Source of the DNA: Ooceraea biroi
Taxonomy: Eukaryota > Arthropoda > Insecta > Hymenoptera > Formicidae
Direction: 5' to 3'
Length of the DNA: 64,000 bases
Assembly (NCBI RefSeq): GCF_003672135.1
Contig: NC_039518.1
Span: 8,000,136 to 8,064,135, forward strand
Under the pieces are notes generated by a model. It was given only the letters and a program-made list of their open reading frames with translations, was not told the origin of the DNA and searched no databases. The translations under genes and the position numbers were made by a program. How positions within the stretch are numbered: the stretch's first letter is position 1; every line of letters starts with the position of its first letter. This document shows, in pieces, positions 20,581 through 34,959 of the stretch.

Positions 20581-23502
20581 GAAGAAGAGACGGAGGGAAG
20601 GGAAGACAGGCGCCGAAAAGTAAGATCTCAAAGGAAGATCCTGGCCGACGGCCGCGGCTCCGCAGAAAATTCCACGGATTCTGTTCGAGCGCTGTCACAA
20701 AGTGTCCGCTCGCATTGGAGCGCTCGATATCCTTTGATATTCGAATCTGCTTATTGTTAATAAAAGCTTACTCGCGACGAGAGGAGACCGGGAGTGCGCA
20801 TTGAACGCGCCGCTTCTCCCTCGAAGCGGAATGCGCGCTCCGCGAGAGTAGAGGGTGGGTCGTAGGAGTGGAGGAGAGACCGACCCTCGCGCGACGCATC
20901 CCCGTATCTCGCGCGGGTGAGAACGCCCGCTCGCGCATATCGATGCTTCGCTTTTTTTCTCCTTCGTGGGCGACACTCGGATATCTCTTTAGAGATATTC
21001 GGAGCGGCTTTATCCGTGCACTCGCGACGCGCGAGACACTTTGAGAGGCGGCAACCTTGTTCCCGTCCATTGTCAGTCGCCGTTCTCCGACGTCTATTCT
21101 GATGTTCCGACGAGATTCGTTACCGTTCAATTCGCCGCTCGTGGCCTACGTGCTCGTCGAAAAGACGAGAAATAATAACCGCGTGCGTGTCCCCGCACTC
21201 TCGCGGGGCTCGCTGCTTCTAAGTGTACCATCGTAAATAATTTTCGAGGGTGGAGTAGAGGGACGGTATCGTCAGTCACCCCCGGCGGGGGAGCAGAATC
21301 GAAAAAATGCATTACCGCGTGCGTTTATGACGACAATATCGCGACACGGGCATCCGTAAACGCGAGGGAACAGGGTGTGCAAGAGAGGAACGAGGGGAGA
21401 GAAAAGGGAGGAAAGAACGGGATGGGAAGAGAGAAAGATTAACAACGTCGTTTTCGGAGGAAATATATTTTTATCGAAGCGCGCTCGCGCGATAGCGGGT
21501 GGGCGAGAAATACGTGCGCTGCTCGCGCGCGACATTTATCGCGCACTCTGTGAAATCTCACGAATCTCGCTGTCGCGGCAGAGACGGGCCTGCTCGCGCG
21601 GTTCGGCAAGTAAATAACAATATCGTAAAAGTTTATTGCGATATTCAAATTCATTTCAAAGCAGCGCGTGTTAGGCGAGCCGCAGCGGCCGACAAATTCG
21701 TTTGTTCGTGTTTATTACGCATAACTATCTACGAAGCGTGATTTAACGCGGCCGCATCTACCAAAAACCCCACGAATCTGGAAAACTGCCGGAAATGTGT
21801 GCGCGCGCGCGTGAGGCAAATTTTCTCATTTGTAATAAACTACGGAATTGCGCGGCGCCCGGGAAAATGGCAGCGCCTTTGTGCCCGTACAATGAATTTA
21901 GTCTTGTAGAAGAGCGAAAGCATTTTAATTTAATGCAACAAGTACATTACCGACGAGGAGGAAACATACTTTGATGTCACGATTATTATTCGACAATTCC
22001 GTCGTAACTTGTCACGCGCATATAGTTTCTCTCTCTCTCTCTCTTTCTTCATCCCTCATTTTACATAGTTTTAATTTAATCATCTTTCTGTTTATGTACA
22101 TGCGTTATCATTAATATTACTGATGATAAAAGTCTTCTGCATAAAGATCGGGTTTGATTGCACCTGTGGTAAACGCGACGATGTGATCTCTAATGGATCT
22201 CGTTTCAGAGAGGTGCGATAGAATTTTGCGTTCTAATCGCAGACTTCTCACGAAAATGCGGGGAAAAAGTATACGACGTGTTACAGCTGATCAGAGATGC
22301 TCACGCGACCACTTAGAGTACCACCCTCTTTAGATAGGTAGATAGTATACTTATGATCATGACGCTGTCGCGATAGAGGCGCGCGTCGCATCATACTCTA
22401 AAATTTTTATCCTCCCGTCCACGTATACGCGCAGAAAATGTAACAATACGCCGCACTCTACGTCACGCTGGCAGCGTTATTTAATCCCCGACGACCGTAG
22501 ACGATTAATCTGTTGAGCGTAGTTACAGCGCGGAGTTACACCGGCACATTGATTTTTATTCGCGCGACAGTTACACCGCAAAAAGTGTGTACGCGTATAA
22601 AAAAACCAAGTACGGAGTAAGTGCAACGATCGTGCGCATAAAAGTTTTATTTTCACTCCCGGGCCATTTCGGAGCCCGCGCGATAGCTTCGGCTTCCGGT
22701 TTCACGGAGAAATTGGCGTGGATCAATTCCGAATAGATTTCAGAGAAATGGCCCGTCACGCGCAACGGCTGCATCTTTACTCACTTGAGAGCAATTATTC
22801 GATGAATTATCTCTTCCTCGACTTCGCGGACTTCCCGTCATTCCTCGTTTTAGCTTCTTGTCAGCGCGATGGGGCGCATCGCAATCCCATTCGCGTAGCA
22901 ACCGCGATAGTTTGATCACCGGCGGAATTTAGCAAGGCGAATTTCATCCGAAACGAATATCGAGTGGCGCGAGGACTTCCACGTGCAACGAAGCGAGGTG
23001 CCGTAAATATTAAAGTCCTCTCAGAGGCTGTCCCTCATCTATCGCCTATCCGGAGACATCCTATATCTCACGTTCGGGGTCAGAGGGCGGAGCGTGAAGG
23101 CTCCGAAGGTATTGGCTCCGATATATATATATATATGTACGTGCTTTTGATATGTTTTAATTCGTATTGGGATACACGCGGCTCTCGTGAGTGGTCGCTG
23201 GTTGTGGTGTGGGTATAATCAGTACGGTGAGCCTCTGCGGCCTTTCTCCAACCCCTCTATCAACCCCCGTGCGTCCCAGGAGAGTGGTCTCTCTCTTTTT
23301 CTAATCTTTCCCTCTCTCGTTGCTGCCGTTCTTTCCCTTCTCTGTTTCTCTCTCGAAAGAAATTCAGAGACGCGCGAACACGCGCACTACACCCACACAA
23401 TATTCCGATACCAATACCGATGGATATATAGAGATCTATGTACGTGTGTGTGCGCACGCCATTCGTATTATATACACCCCCACACAACCGCATACACTCA
23501 TA
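20514..23502. other. CpG-rich sequence without recognised genes
   Basis: Contains a GA-rich microsatellite (about 20549-20577), a TC tract (22028-22045) and a TA tract (23122-23137). Frames of 60-120 codons are numerous, overlap on opposite strands and match no family I know. It may be intronic or intergenic. Confidence 0.5.
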
Positions 23503-23504
23503 TA

Positions 23505-24093
23505 CAGGGTGGCCCATTTAAATTTATACAGTCGATTTTTTTAAAAACTAAAAGAGATACGAAAAAATGTTTCAGACAAAAGTTACATGTTTTCTCGCGT
23601 AGAATCCGAATCCGTAATAAAAAATACCATGTCTCATTAAAAAAAAATTTCAGAATTCTAACTTCCGGTCTGAAATTTTTTTTTTAATGAGACATGGTAT
23701 TTTTTATTACGGATTCGGATTCTACGCGAGAAAACATGCAACTTTTGTCTGAAACATTTTTCCGAAAAATGTCATCTTATGTCCTTAAAATGATCTTCAA
23801 GATGAGTTTTGAGGACATTTTAAGGACATAAGATGACATTTTTCGGAAAAATGTTTCAGACAAAAGTTACTTACTTTTCGATGGAGAATAAGAATCTGCA
23901 ATAAAAAGTTGGGGTTTCAATTTAAGAAATTGAAGGTGATCTTCGCGTGACCTTCAAACGACTATTCAAGGTCAAACCAATGGTATCATCTTATGTCCCC
24001 CTCGAAATCGTGACATGTCTGTCTGAAACATTTTTTCGTATCTCTTTTAGTTTTTTAAAAAATCGACTGTATAAATTTAAATGGGCCACCCTG
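23505..24093. mobile_element. Nested-palindrome MITE (CAGGGTGGCCCA ends)
   Basis: Flanked by TA (23503-23504 and 24094-24095). The left TIR (about 23505-23579) starts CAGGGTGGCCCATTTAAATT and is matched inverted at about 24019-24093. Inside are two further large palindromes. One has arms 23563-23653 and 23671-23760. The other has arms 23740-23792 and 23816-23868, which match perfectly over at least 44 bp. The short block ATGTTTCAGACAAAAGTT occurs in direct or inverted form in every arm. There is no coding capacity, so it is non-autonomous, presumably moved by a Tc1/mariner-type transposase given the TA target. Confidence 0.9.
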
Positions 24094-24095
24094 TA

Positions 24096-27000
24096 TATAT
24101 ATATACGAAGGAGCGTGCAGGAGCGACAGATGAAACGCCAAAAAGACGCACGGCACCATTACAGAGGGTGACGAGCGTATAACGGCGTTCCTCTGAATAA
24201 TTGAAGTTCGATCCTCGCTTGTCGAGAATATTAATGGAACCCTCTCTCTCTCTATCCCTTGCTTCCTCGTTCTCATCTGCCGGCAAACTCTCTTCTGCCA
24301 AGATCGTAGAGTGTCAATCCAGCTCCTTATACTTTGTGCATCCCCTCATGGGTTCCGTGGGAATTCGCGCTGCGCCACGATGGGAGTTCGCCACGAAGCG
24401 TATTACGCGCGAGCGATCGTTTCACAGTATTTTGTTATACGGGCCTCGCCCTCCGGTAAATTCCAGACCAACCCTCCGTTGCTGCCGTACTATTACTTCG
24501 CTATAACGGGGACAGCGAACGGGTGTCGCTTACGGTTGGCTAATGAGAGGCGCTTGACGCTTGGGCGTTGACACTTTCATTAAGCCCCAAGTACACGGTT
24601 ACAAGCCCTTCCGGCTGCGGAGGGGGAGAGAAGCCCCGTTGCAAGAATCACATAATTAATAAAAGTCAATCAGTCGCGCGCGCGCGAGAGGGGTAGCGCC
24701 GATGCCCCTCGAGTATAGCGAGATAATTAAAAATCCCCCTTTTTCGGCCTGACGTTCTCATTAACGCTCTCGCTTCGTAACTAAACGTAGATGCGATAAA
24801 TGCGAAATTAACTGATATTAATCGGCTGCATCCCTCCGCTTGGCTCGTCCGCCAATTGCCCTTATTCGGCAGACGGAAATCGTTAGAGCGCGTCGTGAGC
24901 CGGCGAGTTGCCGGAAGTCCGACGTAAGGAAGAACATCGGTGGGTGGTTGAGGCGCGAGGGGTGGGAGGAGAGTCGGGGAAGTCAAGAGTGGAGAACGAA
25001 GGGCTCTTCATCTGGCGGAAGACTTTCAAGAGGGAAGACAGGACGCAGGGGGGAAAGGATGGCATCCAGAAGGATATTAGTGGACTCCCGGTGGACGGGG
25101 GGTGAATGCGCACCGGAGAGCCGCTTCCATTATAGACATAACCGCACTTTGCTACGTTAGCTTTTATGTTAGTGCATTCTGCCACGCGGCCCGTCTATCT
25201 GTTAGTAATGCCCGGCCTGTATGTTTCGTCCGCACGGCCGCGTAGTTTCCCGTGTAGCTGTGCGGCAAGCGTAAACGTCCGAGCGGCAGTAACCGTCGTC
25301 GTTCACGATGCCCGGTATCCGCGGCCATTACTTGCAAGACACCGCGAATGTTCCACGGTTGTCTAACGAGAGAGAAATAGCAAGAGAAAGAGAGAGAGAG
25401 AAGCGAGCTGCTGGCAAGAGTCGACGTACGTTCTCACTTAAACCCTCGTTATCTCTCGGTGTCCTTCCTGCGGGAGAACCGGAATCCCTTAATTCACCGT
25501 TGGCCCCTCGATAATTCCGTCTCGCTGTGAGGAAAGAATGCGTCGGGACGGGGAGATTAGCTTCTGGATGCTGCGCGCGCGATTTCAGCGCCCGTCCGAG
25601 CGTTCGCACGTCGAATCCACCGCCACGTGAACGCGGGGGTGCGTTATTATCGCGCTGTCTTAATCGTTCAACATACCGCTAAATGGAAAATCACGAGAAC
25701 TCGGAAATTAACGATGTCCCAGTTGGTATCGTGAAACGGGTATTTTCCGCGCGGACGAAACGCGCGTGAGCAACCTCCGCAGACGCATTTAATAAAATCC
25801 AATTTGGCGATGGGTCGAGCCACCGAAATTAGGGGGTCGTGCAAGGGCGCGTATATATACGCGGTTCGGAGCGGCGGCGAGGGTCCACCCTCCGGCCAAC
25901 AATTCTGGAAATTCCTGCAAATAACTCCCGGGCTTCTCTGCAGCCCGGATCGACCGCGTTGGATGCTGCGTTGGACGTCGCGCCAGCCGTGGGACCAAGG
26001 GCGGAAGGGCCGTTGCGAAAGCAGGACTTACGAGTCTCTGATTACATGGCGCGCGAGAAAGAATCGGGGAGAAGCCAGAGAAAACGCGAGAATGAAACGA
26101 GGCGGAATTATCGCGGAAATGATCGCGGGAAACCACTTTGTACCATACGTACGCTTGATATCATACTTGATTGTATCGATGTGGAAGAAAAGATGAAAAT
26201 CAAGTGCGAGAATGTATATTATTGTAATATATATATAATATTATTATATATACATAGCGCTCTTATAAATCTGTCACGTACAGAGAGAGAGAGCATCGTG
26301 CAAAAAGGATTTAACGAGGCAAAGTAAACGTTATTCTTCTTGATTATAACAATTACTGAGTTCTCATAATACGATGCCGGAGCCATATTTTTCCTATAGT
26401 ACACGACGTCGAGAAACTAAAAGTAGATTGTACCGTAGCTGAGATATTTCATCTCGCAATTCATTTCCCTTCGTACATTACATTATGCGGAATTATTCCG
26501 GCATATAATTTTCATCATGTTGCCGCGGCGTTACGCATTATAATGCATTAAAATTTTTCTTTGTACCGAACGTCAAATTGGACAATACTCTTTGTGGCAC
26601 AAAGCAACTTTTTATATTTTAATATTATTAATCCGCTGTGTGCTGTGTGCACGCGCGTGCGCCGGTACATACGTGTTACAACGTTTTATCTGTTTCGCTG
26701 TGCAAAACGATCGCGCGAAATATGCGCATTCGAATTCCGATTTGCGATATTTTATTGAAATTAAAAGGCATAGATAGCATAGGAGGATGAGAGAGGATAA
26801 TGCGCCAGACCACATGGAACACGTTTACAAAACAGCCGAATAACATCGCAGATTATTAATTCGGTACTTTTGTCATTTTCGTGCGCCAGCGTCTGCCAGC
26901 GTCTCCCTAAGAAGATTGTCCGGTCGGGTGATGTGTCCACAAATACGAGCGTAGCCGAGAATTTCACGTGATTTTTCCCCTGCGTGACCCCAGCGCATCG

Positions 27001-30000
27001 CCCCAAGCGTTTCAATCCGTTCCGATAAAATCAGCAGTTAATCACCAGTCATTCATTGAAAACCGAGCCGTTCGAATTGTTCGACCATCGGAAAATTCCA
27101 AGCTAGATACAATTAGTGCGTACAATATCGAAATGCAATGTCGAACGGTACACGTCCATCCAAGTTTCCTCTCGCGGACGCGCAACCTACCGCCCGCACG
27201 TAGGTAATACTAGCGCGCGGCCGCGAGAGAATTACCGTCGCGGGGATACTCATCGCGAGCGAGTAACCGGAAGTGAAGCCTCGCCCCGGCATTGCCTGGT
27301 CTGTAATACGAACGGCCGGAGTACGAGTTCGAGGATAATTAAGGTTCGGGACAAGCTGCCTCGGCTTTTGTGCCCGGGCCGAGACGCGCGCGTTCGGCCG
27401 AAGTACGGGCGGCGCCCGGGGCGGATCCTGATTTAGCGCGCGAACGAATTTATATCAGACTTCTGCCGTTAATTAAGCAATCTCAGAAAGATTCTAACGG
27501 AGCGACACCTCATTCGCTTCCTCCCTCTCCCTTCTTTCCCTCATTCCTCTCGCTTTTTCCCGCTCGGGGTCCGTCTCCTCTCGCCTCCCCCGCCCTTCCC
27601 ATCCTCGTTCTCTGTCGCTGCATCCTTCGTTTACCGAGCACCCCTTTTCGCCCCTCCGTGGCCGGATCCGAAACTCGGTAGTTCCGAAACAGAGTTTTCG
27701 CCCGACTCCAACTCGACTTCGCCATCACTTCCACTCCAGACCGTTCCCTCTCCAATTCGCGTTAGTCGCTTTCGTTTCAGCCGAGAGTTCCTCCTCTGTC
27801 GTTCCGCACGTCCCGCTCGCCCCGCTCCGCTCGTCGAAATTATACGTGAGTAATTTATAATTTAGCAGACGTCGGCGACGCGGGGTGCGTGCACGCGTCC
27901 TGCCCGATCCCGCTCCGAGGCCTCGCATCTCCCTCACTGCACGCGAAGTCTCGTTTCTCCCGAGAAAGGGAAGGAAGGGAGGGAAATTAAAAAACTGTCA
28001 GATCGATTGTGCTCGAATCGTCGAGCGAGTGTCACCTCTGATCGCTCGCGATTGAGGGTGGAGCACGTAATTTCCAAAAACTGCAATAATCTAAATTGCT
28101 CGCGACACTCGTGAGATTCGCGCGGAAAGCCGCTTTATGGATTAAGCCGAAACTTTGTCATCATTCTAATTGCTCGAGTGGCTGTGTTATCCATCGACGT
28201 TACAACATCCGAAACTTTAGCGGCAGTTTGCGCTATGAGCTACCACGGTACGATAATCTTCCGGGAAAGTCCCTGCAACGCGAAGCCGTCACTTGCAACA
28301 TTAATTGTCAAAACTGCGTCGCAACTTGCGCCAAGCCCATGCATTTTCTCATTTTTCCCGGACTCCCCGCGTTCCCCCTAATTAATCGCGACAGATTACG
28401 GGATTCTCTGCTACACGCGCTCACCGTGTCTGCCTAATCAGTCCTCGATCGCGTTAACGGAGCGAGCTTCCGGCGAAATGGCAAGAAAAAGAAACGAAAG
28501 AAACAAATCTATCGATTTAAGGCATAACTGACTATTTCCTACAGAGTTCTTGAGAGTGCTACGTCATCTAGGAGCACTACGAAATTACGTAGCCCCGACG
28601 ACAGGACACGGGAGCGGAACGAGATTCCGAGAGGCCGCGAAAATTGCATCAGAACTCTCGTCCCATCCCTCCGCCGCGCCGCCGCTTCGGTCCGGAAAAA
28701 TATTCAGAGTGGACTCGGACCGGCTGGGGACGCGAGGGCGAAAGCGGGGGCGCGCACACGAGCACGACTCTCACCGAGACGCCCCGTAAAATATTCGAAA
28801 TCCATATCGGGATATTTACAGAGGTGGCTGAGCCGGTTGCATCGTAACGCCGACGAGGTTTATTATATTTCAGACGCGTCTCTTGGTTCGCCGGTACCGC
28901 GACGGCGGCGGCAGGGGGTGATATACTCCACACCGGGACATTTAAATCCTCTGGGATAATTGGAGCGACGACGCGCGAGTTACCCCTCTCCCCCGTGTAA
29001 TTGTGTAATTGACGCGTCGCTCGGTGGACGTTTAACTGCCGCGTAATTCGGGGGTGGGCGTACGCGCGTGTCATTTATTTCGAATAGAGATCACGTTTAA
29101 TCCGGATGCGAGAATTTGATTTCTTGCTGGCACAAGGGAAGAACGAGCGGGTTTCGCGCGTAACGAGTACCTAAAAGGCTAACAAAGATCACGTGCATCG
29201 TGATGTCAGGAGGAGGATACGCGGAAGGGCGGTTTATTATATTTTCGACATAACTCCTGCATCCAGCCAATAAGGGAGGGGGCGCAGACGCGTCTATCGG
29301 AGTCGCTCCCGTATCGAGAAGGGACGCCCGGGGGGAGGGAAAGAACACCGGGGAAAAGGAAAAATGCGACGCGTTGCATCGCGCCGGCGGCGTCGAACGG
29401 GAGCGCGCATTTTTCAGTCTGGCGTCCATGAATCTGAAATTGAGCGGATCACAACCATCTGCGTCTCTGTTTCCCTCTTACGGACCGACTCGCGGATATA
29501 CGCGTGCGACGCGTCCGCGCCGATCGGAAGACGCCGCGTTGCGAATGCGATTTTCTCGCGAGACGCGCCTCCTTCTCCGGCGCAATAATTACGACACATT
29601 CGCGACAACGACACTCGTTAGAGAGAGAGAACAAGTCAAATGGATGCAGAAATCGATGTAGTTTTTAGAACAACGCGCGATTTCAAGATGCAACATCGAA
29701 CCATCGAGAGATAAATGATACGCCGCGACGTTTCCGGAGAAAGATCGACTCGGTTGCTAAACGCACACATTTAGGCGATGTTCCCGCAACTTCGGCAGAA
29801 ATCCAACGAGGGAGGCGCGGGGACTGGCCGAACGCCGGCGTGGCGCACGAAAAATAGGGGGATGTCGGGCGCAAGGGACGGATTCACCCCACCGCGAAGG
29901 GGACTGCCGGGTCGCCGACACAATGGAGAGCAGACGCTTTGGACTTTGTCGCCTCATTTCTCCGTTTAGTGCGCGTCCTCTCTTCCTTCCTTTAATATCA

Positions 30001-33000
30001 TCGGCTTTCCGGGAACGCGACGCGCCTCGTCCCTCCTTCTCCCTCGTTTCACCCCATCGCGCCTCCTCTTGTTCCCTGCCCGCGCTCCGTTTCCGCTTCT
30101 CCTCTTCATCCCCGTGGACTCGCCCCATTCCGATGATAAAACCGACCCGCTCGCTTCCTCCCGCCCCCGCGTCACGTTCTTCCCAACTTTTTCCGCTCCG
30201 AGGCGGACAAACGTATACAGAGAGCGGACACGCTGAAATTTGCACCCTTTACTCCTGAGGGAGACTGTGTACCAAACGGACCTCTAGCCGCCACGTTAAA
30301 CCCTCCTGGCACCTGCCAAATACAGCTAAACTCGAACCCCCGAATGTCCTCGCAATTAGAGTTACCGGTCTTCCGATAAGTCGGATTCCTTCGAGGATAA
30401 TTTCAATTGAAATACTCGACGCTCCCTCCCTCCGCGCTCGCCTCCGATCGGGAATAACGCTATCCGCGTAGCTACGTGATCGCGTGACATAACATCCGCC
30501 GAGCAAGGTACTGCGGATTACACAAGCGTGCGTGAGCGCGCAATTAAATCGCGAATTTTGTTAATTTGCGTGAATGATGCGTACCGCATGTGCGATTTCC
30601 GTCTCAGCGAAGCAAAAGAGGATGTAATTCGGTCCGCTTCGTATTTCAGTCTGGAATTTTGGTATTCGAGAATATGCGCGCTTGACTCGACTGAATTAAA
30701 TAGCTGCGAAACTGCGAGTTTCGCGTGCTTTGAACTTGACGAAACGATCACTTCGCACACAGGGGTAATGCATCGTTCGAGCACCGATCAGACTCTGCCA
30801 TCAGGCACAGTACATTGCGGCCCGTCGTTCACAATCCGCCTGATAAAACACGCCGCGCGAATTCCGCTTGGTGATAAATTCGGCGTCGCCGGAAAGAAGA
30901 ATAAATGTCTCGGCCGCGTTTCGAGTGTATCGGAGTATATTCGTGTTTTCGTAGCCGTTACCGAGCTCTGAGGCGGGCGGACTGCTCATCCTCGAGCGAT
31001 ATTCTCTAACAAGTAACGTTACAACGGCAGAGAAAATAGATCTGCAGTTTGCGCGCCGAAAACTTTCGACAGCAAACCACCTGCGCTCTTTACGCCCGTT
31101 CGTGCCCTCGCTCGGCTCTCTTTCTTGCTCGCTCGCTCGCTTCTTTCTGCCCCGTTCCTTTTGTTCGACAACGCGAAACCGAGACTAACTCCGGAAATTC
31201 TTTGTTACCTTTGTAATCGCGAACGCACGATAAAGTAATTACGCGCCGTAGAACAAAAGCTGCACCGCGCACGATTCCAAAGATAACAATTATTCCGTTA
31301 GTATGTCTGCACCGTAAGCTCCCGCAGTCTGACCTTTTTCAGAGTGCAGTTCGAAGTCGCTGATACATTCCGAAGGAATTTTCGAAATAATTACACCCAC
31401 GTGAAATAAATAGAAAACTGTCGCACCGCTTAGAGCTCCTCACATCCGTTTCGGATTCTGCAAAATTTGTTATTTTCTCCGCGACTTGTTTTCTTGCGAT
31501 CGATTCGCGACGCAAGCTGCTGCTTCGGTCATCGTCGCGCTCGTGCTTTTACATTCCGTTAACGCTAGCGTGATATTTTCTGTAAAATTGTTACACGAAA
31601 AGAAATTGCACTGGCACATAATACAGTATTTTTTAAAATAACTTTCTCATCCCCCCCTGAAGAGTAACTTCAAAGCCGACGCATACAAAAATGTAATATC
31701 AGGTATCTCATTATCGAAAGGGCGCGCGAACAACGTGAATAAAAAGTGGAAAAATTATACCGTCTAGGGAAAAAGCGAGTCGGAGCTTTTTATCCGGTTT
31801 CGAAGTAGATGTGCAAACAGAAGTCTCAGCCGAGAGTAGGCTCGAAAGGTAACATCGCCGGCCATCCATCCAACCACTTTTCCAGCGCATTTTAACGTCA
31901 CCGGAAACCGTCCGCTGAAAATTCGCTAGATGACAATTGGCAGATAATCGAAATTAATGCGCTTCACCGGCACTTCGCTCGGCAACCCTTCCTCCGTCGT
32001 TTCCTTGTTTCTCACCCCGTACCTTCACCTCTTCACGCCGACCTATTTTTCTCGGGGCGCTGCATCGCCGCCGCCTAAACCACCTTCGAGGCTAACGAAA
32101 CGAAGAGTAAATGCGGGCCGGTCTATTTTGAATGTATCCGGGTAGCGGCGCCGACAGGAAGATAAGTATTCGCGCCGGCACCCCCGCCCACAATTTCCCG
32201 CCGCCCGTCCCGCACGGCCCGCCGCTGCGGCGTTGCCAACCCCCGACCAAAATCCACGGAAGCGCGATAAAGTAATTGCGGTACAAAGTATGAAATATGC
32301 AGGAGGTCATGGGGGACGCGGGCAACTTCTGCAAGATGAAGAGAGGACGGGGGACGCCGGTGGAGGACGCGCGGTGTGCCGAGGGTGTCGGTGGATGGAT
32401 CGGCGCGAAAGGGATGAGGCGCGCGAAGCTCGACGCGGGGACCGGAGGGGCTGCCACGAATTATAAGTTTTAATTACTCGAAGATGAGCGGATGGATTAC
32501 TTCGTACTTCTTTCTGGAACTCACTTTTAACGGGTTGTCGGCTCTGCCTGCTACCACTGACAGCTTTTATATATTACCGTTAAAAGCAGGAAAGGGAACG
32601 ATGGAAGAGAAGGAGAGAGAGAGCGCACGTGGTGTGTCCTCAACATCGTCTTCGGTCGTCCGATAAAAATCGATCGGGGCCCCGTGCACGACGGGCGCAA
32701 CGATAATTTATCATCGGCGGGACCGCTCACGATTTTGCGTAACCGGAGGGCGAGCCGAAGCCGTTGCTCACAGAAATTGGCCGTTCGTGAAATTGATTAC
32801 GCAATGTTCGCCAAAGTGTGGCTTCTCGCCATCCCCCGTACCGCACCCAGCCCGCACTCACCCCGGCGCTATCTTTGCTCATTAACCGCACGCTGCGTGG
32901 TAAATTTAAGCGGCGCTCTCTGTCTTTCTCTTTCACTCGCGTGCTTCCACGAACTGATCTCTCGAAATTCGTTTTCGAGGCGAATAGATAATAATAGACG

Positions 33001-33710
33001 GCCTTGCAGTTCTATTTAACGCAACGGCCGAGAGAACGACAACGGGAGGGTGCGCGAAAGAAATTTCGGCAAAGTGACTCGACCATGTAATCGCTAAATG
33101 TCGATTATCGATTCGGCGCGTTTCCAGGATGATTTATTATCCACGATAAATTATTCTCAAGTGTACGATACTTCGTGAACGATCACTCGTCTCCCGTTTC
33201 ACGGCTGGCGACGAATCTGTTGGCGTAAGTTTCGATATCGGCGTCACCCTTCTGCAGGAACCAGAGGCGGGTTGACAGAGACGGCTTTCTCGCGGTGGAA
33301 ATCGCGCGGTCGCCTCTTTACACGAGGGGGTGAAGACCCGGGGGCGAGGTAGCGGTCGTCGAAGCTCATTAAGGACAGACCGGGAGCTCAAACCAGCGCA
33401 TCTCCAATTAACCGGCGATGTTCTAGCGCGTGCTACCGGGTAATCGACCCCCTCGGGGCGCACGTACTCTCCGCGCTACTATCTGCCACCGAAGCACCGA
33501 CATACGACGGCAATAAAAGCCGAGGCCGGAGCACCGAGTTTTCAAACCGTAAATTCAGTTTTATCGAAACGTCTTATTGGCTCACGTATACTTGCAACGG
33601 ACGCGCGCACGTAAAAAAAAACAGTGACTGTCATGTCTCCGGCCGATGAATAAAAAAGCGTTCACCCCCCTCGCTCCCTTGGCGATTTTTCGGTTCATCC
33701 AAAAAAGTCG
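24096..33710. other. Long CpG-rich region without recognised genes
   Basis: About 9.6 kb with many stop-poor frames on both strands (for example 28649-29074 minus, 29757-30245 minus, 30528-30971 plus), none resembling a known protein. Microsatellites occur at about 24241-24252 (CT), 25388-25401 (GA) and 26228-26252 (TA-rich). The pyrimidine-rich 27500-27780 stretch precedes a possible splice-donor-like GTGAGTAA near 27846. I cannot support a gene model. Confidence 0.45.
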
Positions 33711-34959
33711 AATCTGTAAGATCTGGAACATGTAGATTGGGAAGGACTCAGAGGAGTGAACCAACATGGAAGTTGGGAGGGACTCAGAAGAGTGAACCAA
33801 CATGGAGGTTGGGAGGGACTCAGAAGAGTGAACCAAAAATGGAGGTTGGGAGAGACTCAAGTGGAGTGAACCGACGATTTGGAGACATTCGGGGACGAAT
33901 GTAATGTCAGGCTGGCCGAGCTGTAAGATCTGGAAAGATAGTCGAGACTGACAGGTCGTATAGAGGATCGGAATGACAACAAGTTGATCACAACAGTAGG
34001 AGTATTGGCCGTACAGTCTAAGACCTAGGCGTGTGAACCAGGGATCCGGAGAGTTCGAGTTCAAATCTAAGGCAGTCTCCTAGTTATTTTTCGCCTCTTA
34101 CAATTCAGAAGTGGGATAAAATCCACTACCCCTCGAAGACAGTTGAGATTCATCCGCTACCCCTCGGAGAGGAGGGAGTTGAGAAGCAGCTGGCCGGTAG
34201 TGAAGCCTAAACATGGAGGTCGGGACGGACTCAGAGGAGTGAACCAACATGGAGATTGGGAAGGACTCGGAGGAGTGAACCAACATGGAGATTGGGAAGG
34301 ACTCGGAGGAGTGAACCAACATGGAGGTTGGGAGGGACTCAGAAGAGTGAACCAAAAATGGAGGTTGGGAGAGACTCAAGTGGAGTGAACCGACGATTTG
34401 GAGACATTCGGGGACGAATGTAATGTCAGGCTGGCCGAGCTGTAAGATCTGGAAAGATAGTCGAGACTGACAGGTCGTATAGAGGATCGGAATAAAAACA
34501 AGTTGATCACAACAGTAGGAGTATTGGCCGTACAGTCTAAGACCTAGGCGTGTGAACCAGGGATCCGGAGAGTTCGAGTTCAAATCTAAGGCAGTCTCCT
34601 AGTTATTTTTCGCCTCTTACAATTCAGAAGTGGGATAAAATCCACTACCCCTCGAAGACAGTTGAGATTCATCCGCTACCTCTCGGAGAGGAGGGAGTTG
34701 AGAAGCAGCTGGCCGGTAGTGAAGCCTAAACATGGAGGTCGGGACGGACTCAGAGGAGTGAACCAACATGGAGATTGGGAAGGACTCGGAGGAGTGAACC
34801 AACATGGAGATTGGGAAGGACTCGGAGGAGTGAACCAACATGGAGGTTGGGAGGGACTCAGAAGAGTGAACCAAAAATGGAGGTTGGGAGAGACTCAAGT
34901 GGAGTGAACCGACGATTTGGAGACATTCGGGGACGAATGTAATGTCAGGCTGGCCGAGC

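Noticed and set aside
27500..27860. First exon with a splice donor (GTGAGTAA near 27846)
   Set aside because: A single short donor-like match without a supported start site, acceptor or coding sequence is not enough.
28649..30245. Minus-strand frames of 141 and 162 codons as exons
   Set aside because: Arginine/proline-rich composition typical of translated GC-rich non-coding DNA; no family resemblance.
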